In this document: positions 1-9,118 of the stretch, piece by piece | Position numbering within the stretch: the first letter of the stretch is position 1 | Layout: every line of letters begins with the position of its first letter | From: Candidatus Thorarchaeota archaeon SMTZ1-83 | Lineage (GTDB): Archaea > Asgardarchaeota > Thorarchaeia > Thorarchaeales > Thorarchaeaceae | DNA length: 64,000 nt | Direction of reading: 5' to 3' | Assembly (NCBI GenBank): GCA_001563325.1 | Contig: LRSK01000051.1 | Coordinates: 7,523 to 71,522, forward strand | Made by a program: the position numbers and the translations under genes | The notes under the pieces: model-generated | The model's input: the letters and a program-made list of their open reading frames with translations, nothing else | What the model was told of the DNA's origin: nothing | Databases searched by the model: none

Positions 1-329
1 ACTACCATTCCCATGTCATGAAGATAGGTGGAAGCCAATACCACAAGTCGGGCGTCGTCCGTGTCGCCTATGCCTTCAGCTACAATGTTCGGCTGAAATG
101 TCTCGTCAAGGATGTCGAATATCTTTAGTGCATTCCAAGTCGCCACTTCCGCATGAACATGCCCATGATCGGTATAGCCAAGCCTTGAAACAGCCATTCT
201 GTTTGCTGCTTTCAGATAGGATTGCACCCTGGGAGACCCGGAGAGAAACTGAAACATCTGTAATGTCTTGGTGTTGGGTCTGAGCAGGTCGCGCACCTTG
301 ACTTCATCACGATTTAGGAATTCCTTCAC
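1..329 (-). CDS. HD-domain phosphohydrolase-like protein (partial, C-terminus cut by window)
   Basis: The reading frame starts at a GTG (327-329) and stays open to the window edge, so only the N-terminal ~109 residues are visible. An in-frame TGA lies a few codons upstream, and GGGGG precedes the GTG, which fixes the start. The translation contains DHGHVH (around residues 50-55) and later LHDMGM, the spacing expected for the first His and the His-Asp pair of an HD metal-dependent phosphohydrolase. The substrate cannot be told from this fragment. It lies 71 bases downstream of the large DOMON protein gene on the same strand and may be co-transcribed with it. Confidence 0.75.
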   Translation of the reverse strand, partial: MKEFLNRDEVKVRDLLRPNTKTLQMFQFLSGSPRVQSYLKAANRMAVSRLGYTDHGHVHAEVATWNALKIFDILDETFQPNIVAEGIGDTDDARLVVLASTYLHDMGMV

Positions 330-400
330 GAGTGTGCCCCCGAGAGGTCAATCCGTAACCACTTTGTTTGATAAGACTTGTGAGAGATGCAAAAGTGCAA

Positions 401-3400
401 TTAGAAGTCACCGGCTTCCTCCTGAATCGAGAGGAGAATGCGATCGATTGCTGTGGTTGCCTTCTGAATTGTCTTCAGATAGTCCTGACGTGACTTCTCG
501 AAGGCTACACGACTAATCCGCTGTTTCTTCTTTCGCAAGAGTAGCTGGCGGAGACCGGCCTTGGCACCCTCTATTTTCTCATTCTGTAGCTCAATCTGAG
601 AAACCATATCCCGATACTTAGTTCCGTATCTACCAAGGTCATCTTGGAGCCCAGGGAGCTTGGAGTCGATCTGTTCAAGCTGTGACTTGATGTCACGCTC
701 GCGAATCATGAACTCCCTCTTCTTGACCTTGCCCCTTCTTCTTGCGGCTTCAAGCTTCTCCAAATCCATGCCGAGCGCAGTCTTACGCGAATAGAGGTTG
801 GCGAATTCTTTCAGCAGACTCGGTGGCGCACCGACCTGACGCTTCTCGACTCCCGCATCCTCTTCATCTTCGTACTCTTCTGTCAATGTGACTTCCTGAA
901 CGCCGCGATATGCCACATATGCCACGGCAATCAGTCCAAATATGAGAGCAAAACCCAATGGTCGTAAAACCACAATCGGTGATGGTCGATACAGAAGCTG
1001 AATCTCGAGTGGATTATAGACAGAAACGTTGTGAGCTTGATATCGAATAGTCGTATCAAACACACCAAAGAGGAGTCTGTACTCCCCAGAAACATGTAAG
1101 GTGTCTACAGTGTATGGTAGCAAAAGGTCCACAGTGTGTGACAAGACAAGTATCTCCTCAAGGCTGCCCATGGGAAGCTCTAGGAGGGTGGCACCTTCTG
1201 ACAGTTCCTCGTATTCATTTATGCGAATCACGTAGTCCATGTTGAACTCATAGGAATATCCGGGCTGCAGCTGTTCACCAAATCGGTCGGCCTGAAGTTC
1301 TATATCTACACTTCTTGAAACATTCCATTCTCCGGACAGGGAGAACTGAGACTGCGTCAATATACCCACTCGATCTGAGATTCGCACACCCGCCGAATAA
1401 GCAGGGAGAATTACTGTGACCTTACTCTCAGGTGTGTCAAGCGGCCCGATATTATGTAGCTCGATGGTTTCTCTGTAGTTCAGCCAACCCCACGGGTTCA
1501 CGGTTACAACAGTAGTTCGGTACGCTACAATGAAAGGAGAGAAGGAATCGATGGAGGTCGAGAACTCCTCAATGGTCATCGGAGCGAGGTTTTCGATTGT
1601 CGTATCTGGAAGGTTGAGTCCTGTGCTAATCGAGTCACCGGTCTGGAGAACAAGGCTGAAACTCGCCTCGTTTATTACATAGGGAACAACCGGGTACTTG
1701 AGGAAAGTCAAGTCATATCCTTTCGTAATCATGTTTACCAGGATATCAAGGGAATGCAATTGCATGTAGGTTGTGAATCTGTAAGTTTCTCCAAAGCCAA
1801 CTGGTTCAAAGAGGTAGAGACGCCAGTGCATCATATTCTGTTGGTCCTTAAGCCGACTTACTTCAATCTCATTGCCGTCAGAGTCAGTTGCTGTAAGAGA
1901 CAAGAAGTTTGACGCATATTCTACTGGAAGATATAGCTCGAAGACTCCAATCGACGAAGAGCCGTTGTTGGTGATTCTGTAGTGGTCTTCAACTAGGGCC
2001 AAATGGTACGGTTGGGTCCTGTAGAGTCTCTCGACATCAATCTTCATGCCGAGATATGGCCAATATGGACGAGCTATCGTGACATCAACGGAGGACATAC
2101 TGGACACACCTGATGGATCGGTTGCATTGAACCACACAGTATGCGGACCTTCATCGTACTCTGAAACGTCCACTCTAACATCCCAAAGTTCAGTCAAGAA
2201 GTTGTACTTCATGTCAGTCCAGTTGTCATCGTCAATCCTGTACTTCACAGTCCTTACGAAGGTGTTGTCAGTCGCATTGACAGTGAATGTATCCACCCAA
2301 GCTAGGGAGGCTGCAGGAGCAGGACTCTCAACCGCTATTGCCGGTTCAGCATTGGGTTCGAATTGCATCATCACAGGGCTGCTCCAGTATGTGTGATGAT
2401 TGGGCAACGCACCAAAGTCTTCTGTATCGCTATACATGAAGACAAAGGGGTAGACTAGCCCGGTGCCGTTAAGAATCGATATATCATCCGAGTCACTGCT
2501 GGTCATCGGAAATATGTACTCAAGCTGAGTAACCTCGCCATCGTCGCTAGCATTCGCTGCCAATACTCTGGATTGATCGCTGTCCTCAAGGTATTGAAGA
2601 GTATCAGAACCATACCGGTCACTGAACACAATCTGGCTCGAATCGGTGGGATCCGTCGTATTAAGAAACCTCTCCGACCCGCCCCTCTTTATTCGCGTGA
2701 GCGTGATCTCGTATTCCAAATCAAGGCCATACAGATGATGCGAAGGGTCAGACGAGTAAGCCACTGCGGCAGGGATTATGAAGTGTCGAACCTCACCAAG
2801 TCGCATGCCACCACCTGCTAGAATCATATCCCGATACATCGGAAGTGAGGGCATCGTGTGGAACGGGTCATTCATCTCGTCATTAGGAAAGAAGCCGTCC
2901 TGTATTAGGGTTCCATTGCGGTCAGTCAACAAGTAGTGGACAGACCCTGCATCATCGTCCCTGGTTCTCCAATAGTCGTCATGTGGTGTTCCAGGAGCGT
3001 ACCCCAGCAAGATGTCGCTGTTGTTAAGCCCGGCTGTAGTGAAGCTATCAGTGTAGTTCTGCCAAGCCACACCAATCCACCCTGACGTGGGTGCAGACAG
3101 TCCGAGGAAGACTACTGAGCCGTTGTGTTCGATATATACAGTCACGCCCGTCACTGCATCTGTGAGATTCATTGCATATTCATAAGGATCTATAATGCCA
3201 TCAGCAGCTCCGTAGTGTTTGTCCACATATGGAACTGAAACATCGCCTGTGGATTCTGCTACTGATGACTGCTGCGCTATTTGATAGGCGGGATCAGAGT
3301 CCCAGATAGTGGCCGATGGCGCAAGCGCCAATGTGCCACTAGCCAGAAACAATGCTAGTATTGCCAATGTTGCTATTCTTGTATGCAGCAGGCTCAAACG

Positions 3401-3406
3401 AATCAC
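401..3406 (-). CDS. Large secreted DOMON-domain membrane protein with cytoplasmic coiled coil
   Basis: This 1001-residue protein starts at GTG with a clear signal sequence (hydrophobic residues about 10-30). The first ~270 residues resemble a DOMON domain (a heme- or sugar-binding beta sandwich), with WIGVAWQNYTDSF and a conserved-looking LTRIKRGG. An Ig/FN3-like segment follows (about 355-445), then long beta-rich extracellular regions. A single membrane span lies near residues 805-835 (ALIFGLIAVAYVAY). The last ~165 residues are acidic and then strongly helical and charged, probably a cytoplasmic coiled coil. At least a dozen N-x-S/T sequons suggest N-glycosylation of the outer part. The topology is a type I cell-surface receptor or anchor. 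DOMON identity is from pattern only; the function is unknown. Confidence 0.7.
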   Translation of the reverse strand: MIRLSLLHTRIATLAILALFLASGTLALAPSATIWDSDPAYQIAQQSSVAESTGDVSVPYVDKHYGAADGIIDPYEYAMNLTDAVTGVTVYIEHNGSVVFLGLSAPTSGWIGVAWQNYTDSFTTAGLNNSDILLGYAPGTPHDDYWRTRDDDAGSVHYLLTDRNGTLIQDGFFPNDEMNDPFHTMPSLPMYRDMILAGGGMRLGEVRHFIIPAAVAYSSDPSHHLYGLDLEYEITLTRIKRGGSERFLNTTDPTDSSQIVFSDRYGSDTLQYLEDSDQSRVLAANASDDGEVTQLEYIFPMTSSDSDDISILNGTGLVYPFVFMYSDTEDFGALPNHHTYWSSPVMMQFEPNAEPAIAVESPAPAASLAWVDTFTVNATDNTFVRTVKYRIDDDNWTDMKYNFLTELWDVRVDVSEYDEGPHTVWFNATDPSGVSSMSSVDVTIARPYWPYLGMKIDVERLYRTQPYHLALVEDHYRITNNGSSSIGVFELYLPVEYASNFLSLTATDSDGNEIEVSRLKDQQNMMHWRLYLFEPVGFGETYRFTTYMQLHSLDILVNMITKGYDLTFLKYPVVPYVINEASFSLVLQTGDSISTGLNLPDTTIENLAPMTIEEFSTSIDSFSPFIVAYRTTVVTVNPWGWLNYRETIELHNIGPLDTPESKVTVILPAYSAGVRISDRVGILTQSQFSLSGEWNVSRSVDIELQADRFGEQLQPGYSYEFNMDYVIRINEYEELSEGATLLELPMGSLEEILVLSHTVDLLLPYTVDTLHVSGEYRLLFGVFDTTIRYQAHNVSVYNPLEIQLLYRPSPIVVLRPLGFALIFGLIAVAYVAYRGVQEVTLTEEYEDEEDAGVEKRQVGAPPSLLKEFANLYSRKTALGMDLEKLEAARRRGKVKKREFMIRERDIKSQLEQIDSKLPGLQDDLGRYGTKYRDMVSQIELQNEKIEGAKAGLRQLLLRKKKQRISRVAFEKSRQDYLKTIQKATTAIDRILLSIQEEAGDF

Positions 3407-3581
3407 CGTGAATGGATAGGGTTCGCAGGAAGGTCTTCTCTAGTTGGACCACGAACGATGCGGTCGAACCTCTGGATTCGTTAAATACGTTTCGTAGGTT
3501 GAAAGCATGCACGAAACTACACACACCCGAAAAGTGTAAAACCAGAACGAGTTTGGACGCTCAAAAGGAGAAGGAAAACGC

Positions 3582-4610
3582 TTGCTGACTTTGCTGGTTG
3601 CCATCATCATCTCGTTTCTGATCGTTATTATTGCTCTACCAAGAACAATAGAGATACTGAGAGAGAAAGGGTATGTTGGGATTGATGTTCACAAGCCTGA
3701 TAGGCCGGAGATTGCAAAGGGTGGAGGGTTTGTAGTCCTCTTCGCAATTGTGACCGCTCTTCTGGTTGTGATTGGACTGACAACTTTCCAGGTGCAAGAC
3801 ATAGTAAACCCGGGTCTCCTAGCGGCCTTAGTTTCGATACTTATGGCAGGAATGATTGGAATCTTGGACGACAACCTGGACTTCAGAAACCGCACAAAGA
3901 TTGCTCTACCGATGATTGCATCGATACCCATGATGGTGATGCAAGTGGGCACCACAACAATGACAATCCCCTTCTTCGGCACCATTGATCTCGGCGTTCT
4001 ATATCCACTAGTAGTTGTTCCTCTAATGATGACGTTCATCATAGACTCGACAAACATGTATGGAGGGATGAATGGGCTTGAGGTGGGTCTCTCGACGGTC
4101 AATTCCTCCGCACTCATTGTGTATGTAGTGCTGCTGCCTCTCCTGACGGGAGATTCGATACCACAAACTCAGATTGACGCAGGAGTAGTAGCAGGAGCGC
4201 TCCTAGGAGCTTCTCTGGCCTTTCTAATGTTCAACCGATACCCCGCTAAAGTTCTGCCAGGGGACGTTGGAAGACTACCTCTAGGAGCTGCTATGGCCGC
4301 GGCGCTCATATTGGGAAACATGGATAGGCTTGCAGTATTCCTATACGCCCCATTTGGTCTGAACTTCCTGATGTACATATTCTACCGGGTCCACGTCAGA
4401 CGGACTGGGACGGAGTATGAGAAGTTCGCACACGCAAGAGATGACGGAACTCTTGAGGTTACGGGACCGTATACAATGTATTGGCTATTGCCACACTACT
4501 CAAAGAAGATTACAGAGAAGAGAAACGTTGTCCTCCTAGTGTTGCTTCAGGCAGTCATTGCCTACGCGGCTGTATTTCTACTTCTCGCAAATCAGCTACT
4601 TGCACTCTAG
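3582..4610 (+). CDS. Glycosyltransferase family 4 (WecA/AglH/DPAGT1-like sugar-1-phosphate transferase)
   Basis: The 342-residue protein is almost entirely membrane spans, about ten helices. It has the landmarks of the polyprenyl-phosphate:UDP-sugar-1-phosphate transferase family: a cytoplasmic HKPDRPEIAKGGG loop after the first helix, DDNLDFRNRTK (DD motif, about 103-113), NMYGGMNGLEVG, and PGDVGRLPLG. In archaea such enzymes move GlcNAc-1-P or a related sugar phosphate onto dolichyl phosphate to begin N-glycan or envelope glycolipid synthesis. The start is TTG with AAGGAG about 11 bases upstream. It converges on top6A with one base between the stops. The exact sugar donor is not known. Confidence 0.85.
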   Translation: MLTLLVAIIISFLIVIIALPRTIEILREKGYVGIDVHKPDRPEIAKGGGFVVLFAIVTALLVVIGLTTFQVQDIVNPGLLAALVSILMAGMIGILDDNLDFRNRTKIALPMIASIPMMVMQVGTTTMTIPFFGTIDLGVLYPLVVVPLMMTFIIDSTNMYGGMNGLEVGLSTVNSSALIVYVVLLPLLTGDSIPQTQIDAGVVAGALLGASLAFLMFNRYPAKVLPGDVGRLPLGAAMAAALILGNMDRLAVFLYAPFGLNFLMYIFYRVHVRRTGTEYEKFAHARDDGTLEVTGPYTMYWLLPHYSKKITEKRNVVLLVLLQAVIAYAAVFLLLANQLLAL

Positions 4611-4611
4611 G

Positions 4612-5661
4612 CTATTCTAGCTTCCTAGCAAGATATGTTTCAACGACGTAGTCTGCCCCATGTCTGCTAAAGGCCTGCTGTTCCGTCTTCCTTTTTAGTA
4701 GGCGGAACTCATCAATGTGATTCTGCCATTCCCCACCTGTGTACCTTATGTCCCGAGATAGTTCTTCTAGCCTCTTGAGGTCCGCGTTGGTCAGCGGCTC
4801 TGATGGAAGTGTGTGTTCAACAATATCAGAAGGAGTCACGCCAATCCATTTGGCATCTGGTATCGTCAATCCCATGATGTGGGCGGAATTTGCACTGCCG
4901 CTGATTACTACCTGAGCAATGTGCATTCCCCAAGGATCGCCATCTGTGAAAATCAGGACAGGTAGATCCAGCTCATCCCGAAGCCGTTTCATGAGTGCAC
5001 GCGTGGACCTGGGAGCCTGACCACCCAACTGTACCAGTACAGCATTGTATCTCTCCCAGGCTCTAGTTTCAATCAGACGGGAAAACATCCCTCCAGACTC
5101 AACTGCTAGGAGAATCTCGGCGTCGGTGCTCACAGGTTCGGCAGTCATGAGAGCACGGCCCACAGGTAGACCGTCTGGACTCGTTGTGAGATCAACTTCC
5201 TTTCCCTCATAGCCCCGTACGGTGTAGCGCATCGTGACAGCTCCAAAGATTGAGGAGTGCTCCTCAGGGAATACGCCAAAGCTCTCTCTGGGAACACCAG
5301 TTAGACATTCAAGGTCTAAGACTATCCTGTCTGATTCTGCTTGGTCACAGAAGTCTACACCGAATGCCTCACTCGAGTAGTATAGGTCTCTTAGTGAGCT
5401 AGTACGATTAGCCTCAATCAGCTGCTTTGCGAAGTACGCTACCCAGATGAGTTGAGCGAAACTGCGGATGTGTTTAGTGTTGCTGGAGTCACGTGTGATT
5501 CGTGAGTTTCCGAGAACGAACTGGTCAGCTTTGGAATCATAGACTATGTTCTTGGTCCCTCTATCAGGGAGATTGAAGGTAGGAAACTCGCCATCCCGAA
5601 GTGTATTGACAACATCCCTGCCTAAGTCTGTCAGCACCTCAACTACATTCCTATTGGACAT
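4612..5661 (-). CDS. top6A: DNA topoisomerase VI subunit A (Spo11-like)
   Basis: This is the DNA-cleaving subunit of the type IIB topoisomerase, which works as an A2B2 heterotetramer to relax and decatenate DNA. The winged-helix catalytic region contains SSLRDLYYSSE with tandem tyrosines at residues 94-95, one of which forms the 5'-phosphotyrosyl link. The Toprim domain shows ESGGMF and the metal-binding FTDGDPWG. The length (349 aa) is typical for the family. The ATG overlaps the end of top6B by 11 bases, which implies translational coupling and matched amounts of the two subunits. Confidence 0.97.
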   Translation of the reverse strand: MSNRNVVEVLTDLGRDVVNTLRDGEFPTFNLPDRGTKNIVYDSKADQFVLGNSRITRDSSNTKHIRSFAQLIWVAYFAKQLIEANRTSSLRDLYYSSEAFGVDFCDQAESDRIVLDLECLTGVPRESFGVFPEEHSSIFGAVTMRYTVRGYEGKEVDLTTSPDGLPVGRALMTAEPVSTDAEILLAVESGGMFSRLIETRAWERYNAVLVQLGGQAPRSTRALMKRLRDELDLPVLIFTDGDPWGMHIAQVVISGSANSAHIMGLTIPDAKWIGVTPSDIVEHTLPSEPLTNADLKRLEELSRDIRYTGGEWQNHIDEFRLLKRKTEQQAFSRHGADYVVETYLARKLE

Positions 5662-7180
5662 CGAAACCCCCCTCGAAGAGCAGTCTTACCATGTGTGATG
5701 TTGGAGGTGCCTTCTCGAACCCAGCAAGGGCTGCTCCATACCTGGCCATCAGGCCGAACATCTTGGAGAACTCCCTGATTCTCTTGGTTTCACGCGATGA
5801 TCTCTCTTTCTTCTTGACAAACACGTTCAGCGCGCGCCCAAGCTTCCGATAGAGAGCCAAAGCTTCTTCCTCAATCTGGGGAAGATGAGCTATTGATTGC
5901 TTTCCGGCGGCCTTGTAGGGTACTTTAGTGGAACAGAAATGAATGAACAATGCAGCAGGTGTTGAGCCTCTAGCTCCATAACGTGACCAGTTGACTCGCT
6001 TCAGGGTCTTTGTTAGAACACATTCGCTTGCATCATAAAGAAGGGGCACACGATTCGCGAATCGATATATGGTTGGTATTTCTGCTGAGGGAAACTCATC
6101 TCCATAGGCAACAACCCCCTCTAGCATGAAGGCGTTGCCCTCCCACTCACACGAACCTCTGTTTGCGAATCTCAGAAGCGATGTGTTAAAGGTGGATTCA
6201 ATGGACTTGAGAAAATCATCTGCCCCTATGGGACTGAGGCTTCTAATGTCAGGTCGTCCGAATCCATCAAAGCTTCGTAGTGCTTGCCCTAGGAGCGAGA
6301 GCTCTTCACGATTCAACGTTCTTACTTCGGCTTTCGGATGAAGGCCCACGAATCTCAGAAGCCTGGATGCGCTCCGGTCACCCACCTGTTGGAAGGAATC
6401 AATGAGAAAACTTCGAAGTTTCTTGTTTTCACTCCTGTCGATGAGTTTCCGTAGTAGTTCTACGTCTGCGGCCCTTGGATGTGGCTTGGAAGGAATAGGT
6501 GGCACGGGGACAGTATCAACCAATCCACCAACTGTCAAATCCAACGAATCATCAATCACAATCTGTATTTTAGCATGAGGAGAGGCTACCGTTGATAGTC
6601 TTAGGTACTCCAAGACCCTTTCCTGTGCGCGCTTCAAGTCCCCTCTCAACCTTATTGATACAGTTGTGCCCTCGTAATTCCTCTTTCGAACTTGCTCTTC
6701 CTCAATAACAGGAACGTTCCGTTCGATGTCAACGAGTATCTTGTAAGCCACCCCATGACTCTTGTCATCTCGAGTGTGAATCAGAACGGGTGAGTCTGTC
6801 GTGATTTGTCCGTGTAGAACGGCCATGGTCACTCCTAGACCAAAAGTGCCCCGTCTTTGCCTCCGGTCGTACTTACTGCCATAGAGAACTCTTCCGAAAG
6901 ACTCCGGGATTTGGCTGTGAGGTACTCCCGTTCCGTTGTCTGAAACAGTAACAGTCAGCGTATCTGAGAGACTACTCTCTACGTCTACTCGAATCCTCGG
7001 GAGTCTTTGAGCGTCTTCACAGGCATCGAGACTGTTCTCTACTAGCTCACGCACTGTCGAATACACAGCTTGAGTCGGATTGCCAAAACCCGCCATCTGG
7101 CGATTCCTGTAGAAGAACTCCGCTGGGGAGATGCTACGGAATACTTCATCCCTACGCTGTGTCTTACTCATCTTTGTCAA
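5651..7180 (-). CDS. top6B: DNA topoisomerase VI subunit B
   Basis: This is the ATPase subunit of topoisomerase VI. The GHKL fold is visible: ELVENSLDA with the metal-binding Asn at residue 49, SDNGTGVP (about 80-87) and RRGTFGLGV (about 109-117) forming the ATP lid. The transducer domain follows. At 509 residues it is a compact member of the family, so the C-terminal extra Ig-like domain found in some archaea is probably absent. It lies in the order aIF1A, rio1, KH gene, top6B, top6A, which is a conserved archaeal arrangement. It overlaps top6A. Confidence 0.97.
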   Translation of the reverse strand: MTKMSKTQRRDEVFRSISPAEFFYRNRQMAGFGNPTQAVYSTVRELVENSLDACEDAQRLPRIRVDVESSLSDTLTVTVSDNGTGVPHSQIPESFGRVLYGSKYDRRQRRGTFGLGVTMAVLHGQITTDSPVLIHTRDDKSHGVAYKILVDIERNVPVIEEEQVRKRNYEGTTVSIRLRGDLKRAQERVLEYLRLSTVASPHAKIQIVIDDSLDLTVGGLVDTVPVPPIPSKPHPRAADVELLRKLIDRSENKKLRSFLIDSFQQVGDRSASRLLRFVGLHPKAEVRTLNREELSLLGQALRSFDGFGRPDIRSLSPIGADDFLKSIESTFNTSLLRFANRGSCEWEGNAFMLEGVVAYGDEFPSAEIPTIYRFANRVPLLYDASECVLTKTLKRVNWSRYGARGSTPAALFIHFCSTKVPYKAAGKQSIAHLPQIEEEALALYRKLGRALNVFVKKKERSSRETKRIREFSKMFGLMARYGAALAGFEKAPPTSHMVRLLFEGGFDVQ

Positions 7181-7231
7181 TCAACTGAGAAGGGAACTTG
7201 GATTATTAGAGCAGGTATTACAGAGGGAGTG

Positions 7232-7798
7232 TCACAAATCCGTGTCTTCCCAGAGCTCTGCCTCAAGACGTGTCATCTGTCGGCGTGCTCTCTCAAGCAT
7301 CGCGTAGACCGCATTGTGAGGGGCACCCCCGATAAGCATGTCAACAGCCTTGTGAGCATATTGGAGTCCTGGATCAAATCCGATAAGAGAAACCGTCTTC
7401 CCATATACCGAGATCTTTGTTTCAGTCGTCCGCTCAATGACTCTTCTTGTCCTACCGCGCTCTCCGATTATTCTTCCCGCCACTCTCTTCAATTGGTTGG
7501 GCGAAGGCCCCACTATCTCTCGAAGCGACACAACCACAAGTCGTGCGTCTTCATCAATCAGCGTAAGTGCATTCTTTGGACTGAATCCGCGCGCCATTGC
7601 CCGGATGATATCGCGGGCCCTCCAGGCGAGGACTGGATCGTCGGAGTCTTCTGGGCTCCTGATTGTCACAGTTCCTTCAGAATCTACCTCAATCTTGGTG
7701 TTTGTCAGCTCTTCGATTCTCTTCCGGACTCTACCATTACGTCCAACGATGACTCCAACTCGCTCCATTGGAACTCTGACTGTTTCTTGGAAATGCAT
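7232..7798 (-). CDS. KH-domain RNA-processing protein (Dim2/Pno1 homolog)
   Basis: The 188-residue protein consists of two KH domains. GxxG loops are at GRNG (19-22) and GERG (112-115), followed by a helical tail. This is the archaeal counterpart of eukaryotic Pno1/Dim2, which binds near the 3' end of small-subunit rRNA during ribosome maturation. Its ATG directly follows the stop codon of the Rio1 kinase gene, with no spacer. Rio1 works with Pno1 on late pre-40S particles in eukaryotes, so the pairing makes functional sense. Confidence 0.9.
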   Translation of the reverse strand: MHFQETVRVPMERVGVIVGRNGRVRKRIEELTNTKIEVDSEGTVTIRSPEDSDDPVLAWRARDIIRAMARGFSPKNALTLIDEDARLVVVSLREIVGPSPNQLKRVAGRIIGERGRTRRVIERTTETKISVYGKTVSLIGFDPGLQYAHKAVDMLIGGAPHNAVYAMLERARRQMTRLEAELWEDTDL

Positions 7799-8587
7799 CT
7801 ATTCTTCACCAGAAGCCAGTATGTGTTCGGCAATCTTCTCGGGGTTCTCGGACTCGACTCCCAGTTTACGGAAAAAGCTTGTGATGTTCTGAATGTCACG
7901 AATCAGGTACCGTTTCGCGTTGTCATGAGTCTTAAGAACCGCCTGTGAAACATCGATGATCACAGGACCCTTGAACCAGAGGATATTGTACTCGCTCAGG
8001 TCAGCATGGACTAGATTAGCTTTGGTATAGCCAATCGTAATCATTCTTAGGAGCTGATTGAAGGTCTTCACCGGCGACGGAACCTCAACGTTCTTTATCA
8101 TAGGTGCGGAAATCGAAGATTTTGGGTCGCCTATAAACTCCATGACCAGGACATTGCGGTGGATGTCAAGAGGTTTAGGAACACGCACTCCTGCATCATG
8201 ATAGCGTGTGAGATTCTTGTACTCCTTGAGTGCCCATTGAGGAATCAATGCTCTGCTCCTCTTCTTGACACGCTTGAATCGGGGATCGCCTACGATGTAC
8301 TCAAGCATGAAGTCTGTTTCAGCAGTAGAAACGCGATATATCTTGACAGCTACCGAATTTCCATCACCGTCCTCTCCTCGATATACATTAGCTTCTTTTC
8401 CCGTGCTAATGACACCGTGTAGGGCACTGATTGCTCCTTTGTTGAGTAGCTTGTACAGTGCTTTGAGTGTCGGGGGATCGATAACCCCTTCAACAACCTT
8501 GAACTCGTCAGAATCCTTCCGCCGTTTCATTTTGCGGCGATCAAGCTCAGAGAGGAGTCGCTCATGTTCTTCGTCCAGTTTCTTCAA
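7799..8587 (-). CDS. rio1: RIO-type serine/threonine protein kinase Rio1
   Basis: This is an atypical protein kinase or ATPase of the RIO1 family, involved in small ribosomal subunit maturation. The diagnostic STGKEANVY is at residues 61-69, the ATP-binding Lys at 82 (VAVKIYR), the catalytic HADLSEYN loop at 194-201 (Asp196, Asn201) and the metal-binding Asp at 212 in IDVSQAV. It lacks the N-terminal winged helix that marks Rio2. The start is TTG: an in-frame stop lies 10 codons upstream and no ATG or GTG falls between. It is followed without a gap by the KH-domain gene. Confidence 0.95.
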   Translation of the reverse strand: MKKLDEEHERLLSELDRRKMKRRKDSDEFKVVEGVIDPPTLKALYKLLNKGAISALHGVISTGKEANVYRGEDGDGNSVAVKIYRVSTAETDFMLEYIVGDPRFKRVKKRSRALIPQWALKEYKNLTRYHDAGVRVPKPLDIHRNVLVMEFIGDPKSSISAPMIKNVEVPSPVKTFNQLLRMITIGYTKANLVHADLSEYNILWFKGPVIIDVSQAVLKTHDNAKRYLIRDIQNITSFFRKLGVESENPEKIAEHILASGEE

Positions 8588-8662
8588 TTCACTGTGTCTT
8601 CCTATCAGAGATGCCTAAGCCTAGTGTCAAGTCGTCCGTTGGCTATTCAGAAAAAGGTTGGC

Positions 8663-9016
8663 CTAGAACATCTTCAGGATGCCTTTCTTTTGCAGCCAGT
8701 CAGTTTCGTTAGCGCGGTATCTCCAAACAACATCGCATTTCAAATCAGACTGGAACTCCCATGGCACTATAAGTACTGTGTCACCGACGCGCATCCACAC
8801 CCTCTTCTTCATGCGACCAGGTATCCGCCCTATTCGAATCTCGCCATCCTCACAACGCACTCTGACTCTGTCAAAACCAAGCATCTGGATTATGATGCCA
8901 AACATCTCACCCTCATCTCTATTGGGTGTTCTCACTCGCACTAACTCATCAGTTGGCGAGTCTTGGGTTCTGCGCTTACCTCGTCGGGACAATGAAATCC
9001 TCCGTCTATGGCCCAT
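8663..9016 (-). CDS. Translation initiation factor aIF1A
   Basis: The protein is a single OB fold with the basic tail of aIF1A/eIF1A, which binds the A site of the small subunit during initiation. MGHRRRISLSRRGKRR is the basic N-terminus, and RVRTPNRDEGEMFG with GRIPGRMKKRVWMRVGD forms the OB core. I use the internal ATG at 9016 (117 aa). The longer ATG at 9055 sits on a TATA-like CTCTTAAATG stretch whose predicted transcription start lies downstream of it. It heads the aIF1A-Rio1-KH-Top6 block. Confidence 0.92.
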   Translation of the reverse strand: MGHRRRISLSRRGKRRTQDSPTDELVRVRTPNRDEGEMFGIIIQMLGFDRVRVRCEDGEIRIGRIPGRMKKRVWMRVGDTVLIVPWEFQSDLKCDVVWRYRANETDWLQKKGILKMF

Positions 9017-9118
9017 TCTGCTTGGGCCTTGGCACAGACTGACTTGGGAGGGCATTTAAGAGTACCGAATAGAGATGGAGGTGAAATTCAACAGAAACGC
9101 CCGAGTGGGTCCTTGATT

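Noticed and set aside
8663..9055. Longer aIF1A start at 9055
   Set aside because: The extra 13 codons sit on a TATA-like box; the ATG at 9016 gives the normal basic N-terminus.
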